From ZLKRG08 sp046091905 (GTDB lineage: Bacteria; Actinomycetota; Actinomycetes; Nanopelagicales; Nanopelagicaceae): a DNA stretch of 35,863 bases. Positions within the stretch are counted from its first letter, which is position 1; every line of letters starts with the position of its first letter. The notes below the pieces were generated by a model, which was not told where the DNA came from, did not search any database, and saw only the letters and a list, made by a program, of their open reading frames with translations. The stretch spans positions 1 through 35,863 of the forward strand of contig JBJTCN010000070.1 of assembly GCA_046091905.1 (NCBI GenBank), written 5' to 3'. Shown here piece by piece: positions 32,298 to 35,863 of this stretch. Both the position numbers and the translations under genes were made by a program.

Positions 32298-33404
32298 TTG
32301 AGCGAATTCGAAAAAGTTGCGATGCTCGGACTGACCTATGACGATGTCCTCTTATTGCCTGGCCCATCCGAGGTAGTCCCATCTGAAGTAGAAACTGCCA
32401 CTTGGCTTACCCGAAAGATCAAACTCTCAATTCCATTGGTCTCATCAGCCATGGATACAGTGACCGAATCACAAATGGCCATTGCGCTAGCTAAAGCTGG
32501 TGGCATTGGAATCATTCATCGAAATCTTTCAATTGATGATCAAGTTACACATGTAAAACTTGCTAAGAATGTGGGGCTAGTAGGCGCAGCGGTAGGTGTT
32601 GGCGATGATGGTTTTAAGCGCGCACAAGCGCTAATAGATGTGGGTGTTGATGTAGTCGTAGTAGATACCGCTCACGGACATCATCGTGCAGTTTTAGATT
32701 CTATTGAAAGAGTGAAAAAGTTTTCTCACGATACCCAAATTATCGGCGGTAATATTGCAACTCGTTCTGGAGCACAGGCGTTAATTAATGCCGGTGCAGA
32801 TGGCGTCAAAGTTGGCGTAGGCCCTGGATCTATTTGTACTACGCGCATAGTTGCAGGTGTCGGTGTTCCACAAATTACTGCGATTATGGAAGCTAATAAA
32901 GCTTGTAGCAAAGCAGGAGTTCCATTAATTGCAGATGGTGGCTTGCAATATTCTGGAGACATTGTAAAAGCTATTGTGGCTGGCGCAAATACGGTAATGC
33001 TTGGTTCGTTATTTGCAGGTTGCGGTGAATCTCCATCTGAATTGGTTGAGATTGATGGCGTTAAATTTAAGGTTTATCGCGGTATGGGCTCACTTGGCGC
33101 TATGCAATCACGTGGCGAACAGAAGTCTTACTCTAAAGATCGTTACATGCAGGACGATGTTTTATCCGAAGATAAGTTAGTTCCTGAAGGAATTGAAGGA
33201 AAGATTAGATATCGCGGCCCTGTTACTTCAGTAATTCATCAATTAGTTGGTGGACTTCGAAGCGGAATGGGTTATGCCGGTGCACCAGATATTGAAAACT
33301 TGCGACGTGAAGGTCAATTAATCCGAATTACTGCAGCTGGTTTAAAAGAGAGCCACCCACATGATGTTGCCGAGATAAAGGATGCTCCGAATTATGCAAA
33401 ATAG
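32298..33404 (+). CDS. guaB: IMP dehydrogenase lacking the CBS (Bateman) domain
   Basis: IMPDH oxidises IMP to XMP, the first committed step to GMP. The start GLTYDDVLLLPGPSEVVPSEV, the catalytic loop GVGPGSICTT with Cys180, the dinucleotide GGNIATRSGAQALINAGAD region and the flap Arg-Tyr (KDRYMQ) are all present. The protein is only 368 residues against about 490-500 usual: after GIIHRNLSIDDQVTHVKLAK (residue 90) it passes straight to NVGLVGAAVG, so the tandem CBS pair is absent. The reading frame is clean. TTG start with GAGAGGGGG upstream. Genes for GuaB3 and GMP synthase follow with overlaps. Confidence 0.95.
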   Translation: MSEFEKVAMLGLTYDDVLLLPGPSEVVPSEVETATWLTRKIKLSIPLVSSAMDTVTESQMAIALAKAGGIGIIHRNLSIDDQVTHVKLAKNVGLVGAAVGVGDDGFKRAQALIDVGVDVVVVDTAHGHHRAVLDSIERVKKFSHDTQIIGGNIATRSGAQALINAGADGVKVGVGPGSICTTRIVAGVGVPQITAIMEANKACSKAGVPLIADGGLQYSGDIVKAIVAGANTVMLGSLFAGCGESPSELVEIDGVKFKVYRGMGSLGAMQSRGEQKSYSKDRYMQDDVLSEDKLVPEGIEGKIRYRGPVTSVIHQLVGGLRSGMGYAGAPDIENLRREGQLIRITAAGLKESHPHDVAEIKDAPNYAK

Positions 33405-34506
33405 CATTGAAATCGCACCTGGCAAACGAGCTCGTGTTGCTTATTCATTTGATGATATTGCGGTTGTGCCAAGTCGTCGTACTCGTGATCCAAAAGATGT
33501 ATCCACAGAGTGGCAGATTGATGCATATAAATTTGAAATTCCAATGTTGGCAGCGCCAATGGATTCAGTGGTTTCTCCAGAGACTGCAATTGAAATTGGC
33601 CGTTTAGGCGGTTTAGGCGTACTTAATTTAGAAGGACTCTGGACCAGATACGAAGATCCACGAGTACCACTTGGTGAAATTGCTTCTATGCCAGAGAAGA
33701 ATGCCACCAAGCGAATGCAGGAAATTTATGCAGCGCCAATTCGCCCAGAGTTAATTAAAGAGCGTATTCAACAAATTCGAGATGCTGGCGTTACGGTTGC
33801 GGCATCACTCTCACCGCAACGCACCGCAGATCTTTATAAAGCTGTAATTGCAGCTGGCGTAGATATTTTCGTAATTAGAGGAACCACGGTTTCAGCAGAA
33901 CATGTTGGTTCTGGCGAAGCGCTTAATTTAAAGAAATTTATTTATGAATTAGATACTCCGGTTATTGTAGGTGGCGTTGCAAATGGAACTGCAGCGCTGC
34001 ACTTAATGCGCGCTGGCGCAGCTGGAGTTTTAGTCGGATTTGGTGGCGGCGCATCACACACCACTCGCCAAGTACTTGGAGTGCAAGTACCGATGGCCTC
34101 CGCAGTTTCGGAAGTTGCGGCAGCAAGACGTGAATATTTAGATGAATCTGGTGGGCGTTATGTTCATGTGATTGCAGATGGTTCAGTTGGTCGCTCTGGA
34201 GATATCGCCAAAGCTATTGCCTGTGGTGCCGATGCAGTAATGATGGGTTCTCCATTAGCTAAAGCTACTGAAGCACCAGGACTTGGTTGGCACTGGGGAT
34301 CTGAAGCGCATCATCAAGAACTTCCACGCGGAGAACGCGTATCTGTCGGAACTGTCGGTTCATTAGAAGAGATTCTGATTGGCCCATCACATTCATCAGA
34401 TGGTTCAATGAATATGTTTGGCGCACTTCGTCGCGCAATGGCAACTTGCGGTTACTCAAATCTAAAGGAATTCCAGCGCGTTGAGGTTTTGATCGCACGT
34501 GCCTAA
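33394..34506 (+). CDS. guaB3: GuaB3-family IMP dehydrogenase-related protein
   Basis: This is the actinobacterial IMPDH paralogue found between guaB and guaA. It has the IMPDH barrel: DDIAVVPSRRTRDPKDVS, MLAAPMDSVVSPETA, VHVIADGSVGRSGDIAKAIACGADAVMMGSP, in blocks. The loop that carries the catalytic Cys in IMPDH reads GGGASHTTR, with His222 in the Cys position, and there are no CBS domains, as is usual in the family. I choose ATG 33394 (MQNSIEIAPG), overlapping the guaB stop by 11 bases; the ATG at 33382 adds four residues. AAAGGA (33377-33382) lies 11 bases before 33394. Function in actinobacteria is not settled. Confidence 0.92.
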   Translation: MQNSIEIAPGKRARVAYSFDDIAVVPSRRTRDPKDVSTEWQIDAYKFEIPMLAAPMDSVVSPETAIEIGRLGGLGVLNLEGLWTRYEDPRVPLGEIASMPEKNATKRMQEIYAAPIRPELIKERIQQIRDAGVTVAASLSPQRTADLYKAVIAAGVDIFVIRGTTVSAEHVGSGEALNLKKFIYELDTPVIVGGVANGTAALHLMRAGAAGVLVGFGGGASHTTRQVLGVQVPMASAVSEVAAARREYLDESGGRYVHVIADGSVGRSGDIAKAIACGADAVMMGSPLAKATEAPGLGWHWGSEAHHQELPRGERVSVGTVGSLEEILIGPSHSSDGSMNMFGALRRAMATCGYSNLKEFQRVEVLIARA

Positions 34507-35863
34507 CGGAGTTTTAGTTGTTGATTTCGGGGCCCAGTATGCGCAATTAATTGCACGCAGAATCCGCGAAGTCAGTGTCTACTCCGAAATCGCGCCTTCG
34601 CATATAACTGCAGCAGAGGTGAAGGCGAAAAATCCAGAGGCGATCATTCTCTCTGGTGGACCAGCTTCAGTTTATGCAGAGAACGCGCCAACTTTTGATG
34701 GCGAGATACTTAAATTAGGAATTCCGGTCTTTGGAATTTGCTACGGATTTCAAGCCATGGCCAATGCACTTGGTGGAGTAGTTACTAAGACCGGAAAATC
34801 TGAATTTGGTCGCACCAAATTAGCTGCCAATGAATCTAGATTATTTAAGGATATCCCGCATAGCCAATTAGTTTGGATGAGCCACGGCGATGCAGTCACT
34901 GCAGTTCCGAGTGGGTTTACAGTTTGCGCATCCACCGAAGATACTCCGGTAGCTGCATTTGAAAATGAAAGTGCTCAATTTGCTGGTGTGCAATTTCATC
35001 CAGAGGTACTGCATTCAGAATATGGCCAAACGATTTTACATAATTGGCTAATCAATATTGCCAAATGTAGCCCCACTTGGACTACACAAAATATCGCAGA
35101 GACCGAAATTGCCAAAGCGAAAGAAGTTATTGGCACCAAACGCGTAATTTGTGGTTTATCGGGCGGCGTAGATTCGGCAGTGGCGGCGGCAATCATTCAG
35201 CGTGCGGTCGGCGCTCAACTTACCTGTGTATTTGTGGATCAAGGTCTACTTCGAAGCGGTGAAGCAGAGCAGGTAGAGAAAGATTTCGTTGCCGCAACTG
35301 GCGTGGATTTAGTAGTTGTAGATGCAAAGGCGCAATTCTTAACTGCGCTTTCTGGAATTACCGACCCAGAAGAGAAGCGAAAAATTATTGGCCGCGAATT
35401 TATCCGCTCCTTTGAAAAGGCGGCGCGAGAAATTGCTACAAATGGCGAAGTGGAATTTTTAGTACAGGGCACGCTCTATCCAGATGTGGTCGAATCTGGC
35501 GGCGGCACCGGAACTGCAAATATTAAATCGCACCATAACGTTGGTGGCTTGCCAGATGATTTAAAGTTTAAATTGGTAGAACCGCTCCGATCATTATTTA
35601 AAGATGAGGTACGCCAAGTTGGTTTACAACTTGGACTGCCAGAAGAGATTATCTGGCGCCAACCATTTCCAGGCCCAGGCCTTGGAGTTCGAATTATTGG
35701 CGAAGTAAACGAGGAGAATTTAGCGATTCTTCGTAAAGCTGACTTAATCGTTCGTGAAGAGTTAAAAGCCGCCGGAGAAGATAGAAATATCTGGCAATGC
35801 CCCGTGGTCTTACTTGCAGATGTGCGAAGCGTGGGCGTCCAAGGTGATGGCCGTACTTATGGC
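34499..35863 (+). CDS. guaA: GMP synthase (glutamine-hydrolysing), partial at 3' end
   Basis: GuaA aminates XMP to GMP. The frame runs open from GTG 34499 to the window end, 455 codons. The class I amidotransferase domain has VLVVDFGAQYAQLIARR, nucleophile Cys81 in GICYGFQAM and GVQFHPEV with the His-Glu pair. The ATP pyrophosphatase P-loop is LSGGVDSAV (about 220-228), and the dimerisation region begins near FPGPGLGVRIIGEV. Roughly 60-70 C-terminal residues should lie beyond the window. The start overlaps the guaB3 stop by 8 bases, so the three genes are one operon. Confidence 0.97.
   Translation, partial: MPNGVLVVDFGAQYAQLIARRIREVSVYSEIAPSHITAAEVKAKNPEAIILSGGPASVYAENAPTFDGEILKLGIPVFGICYGFQAMANALGGVVTKTGKSEFGRTKLAANESRLFKDIPHSQLVWMSHGDAVTAVPSGFTVCASTEDTPVAAFENESAQFAGVQFHPEVLHSEYGQTILHNWLINIAKCSPTWTTQNIAETEIAKAKEVIGTKRVICGLSGGVDSAVAAAIIQRAVGAQLTCVFVDQGLLRSGEAEQVEKDFVAATGVDLVVVDAKAQFLTALSGITDPEEKRKIIGREFIRSFEKAAREIATNGEVEFLVQGTLYPDVVESGGGTGTANIKSHHNVGGLPDDLKFKLVEPLRSLFKDEVRQVGLQLGLPEEIIWRQPFPGPGLGVRIIGEVNEENLAILRKADLIVREELKAAGEDRNIWQCPVVLLADVRSVGVQGDGRTYG

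Overview
The window is a gene-dense, single-strand stretch of bacterial chromosome: every gene I can support is on the + strand. It reads as an actinobacterium of unusually modest GC with very short intergenic gaps. The evidence is the order secY-adk-map-infA-rpmJ-rpsM-rpsK-rpsD-rpoA-rplQ-truA, then rplM-rpsI-glmM-glmS-acpS-alr-tsaE-tsaB-rimI-tsaD-groES-groEL-guaB-guaB3-guaA; a GuaB3-type IMPDH paralogue; a GroEL with a His-rich tail; and a CIRCE operator. A streamlined aquatic lineage such as the freshwater acI / Nanopelagicales group fits well, but that placement is inference from gene order, base composition and protein style.

Layout. 1-9389: the rest of the S10 operon and the spc operon (end of rplB, then rpsS through rplO), followed by secY, adk and map. 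9390-13777: a four-gene block, a tripartite tricarboxylate transporter (tctC-tctB-tctA) plus an MFS permease, sitting inside what is normally an uninterrupted map-infA junction. 13785-17307: infA, rpmJ, then an elaborate structured leader and the alpha operon (rpsM-rpsK-rpsD-rpoA-rplQ). 17336-19771: truA and an ABC-F protein. 19792-20839: promoter and rplM-rpsI. 20856-26074: cell-envelope precursor genes glmM and glmS, a PAP2-family membrane phosphatase, acpS and alr. 26105-27718: a secreted alpha/beta hydrolase of unknown substrate. 27746-30181: four genes of tRNA t6A synthesis and ribosomal protein acetylation (tsaE-tsaB-rimI-tsaD). 30191-32258: CIRCE-controlled groES-groEL with a strong terminator. 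32298-35863: a purine (GMP) operon with a CBS-less IMP dehydrogenase, GuaB3 and a GMP synthase cut off by the window end.

The genes mostly serve growth: ribosome assembly, membrane insertion, transcription, N-terminal Met removal, peptidoglycan amino-sugar and D-Ala supply, chaperonin and GMP supply. The points most worth a second look are the rpsM leader RNA (a multibranch fold with a loop-to-RBS pseudoknot), the transporter block inside the ribosomal operon, the IMP dehydrogenase without CBS domains, and the rplQ terminator that overlaps the only in-frame start of truA. No intergenic stretch exceeds 300 bases; the largest (14230-14393) is the rpsM leader. I saw no tRNA, rRNA, CRISPR array, transposase or phage gene.
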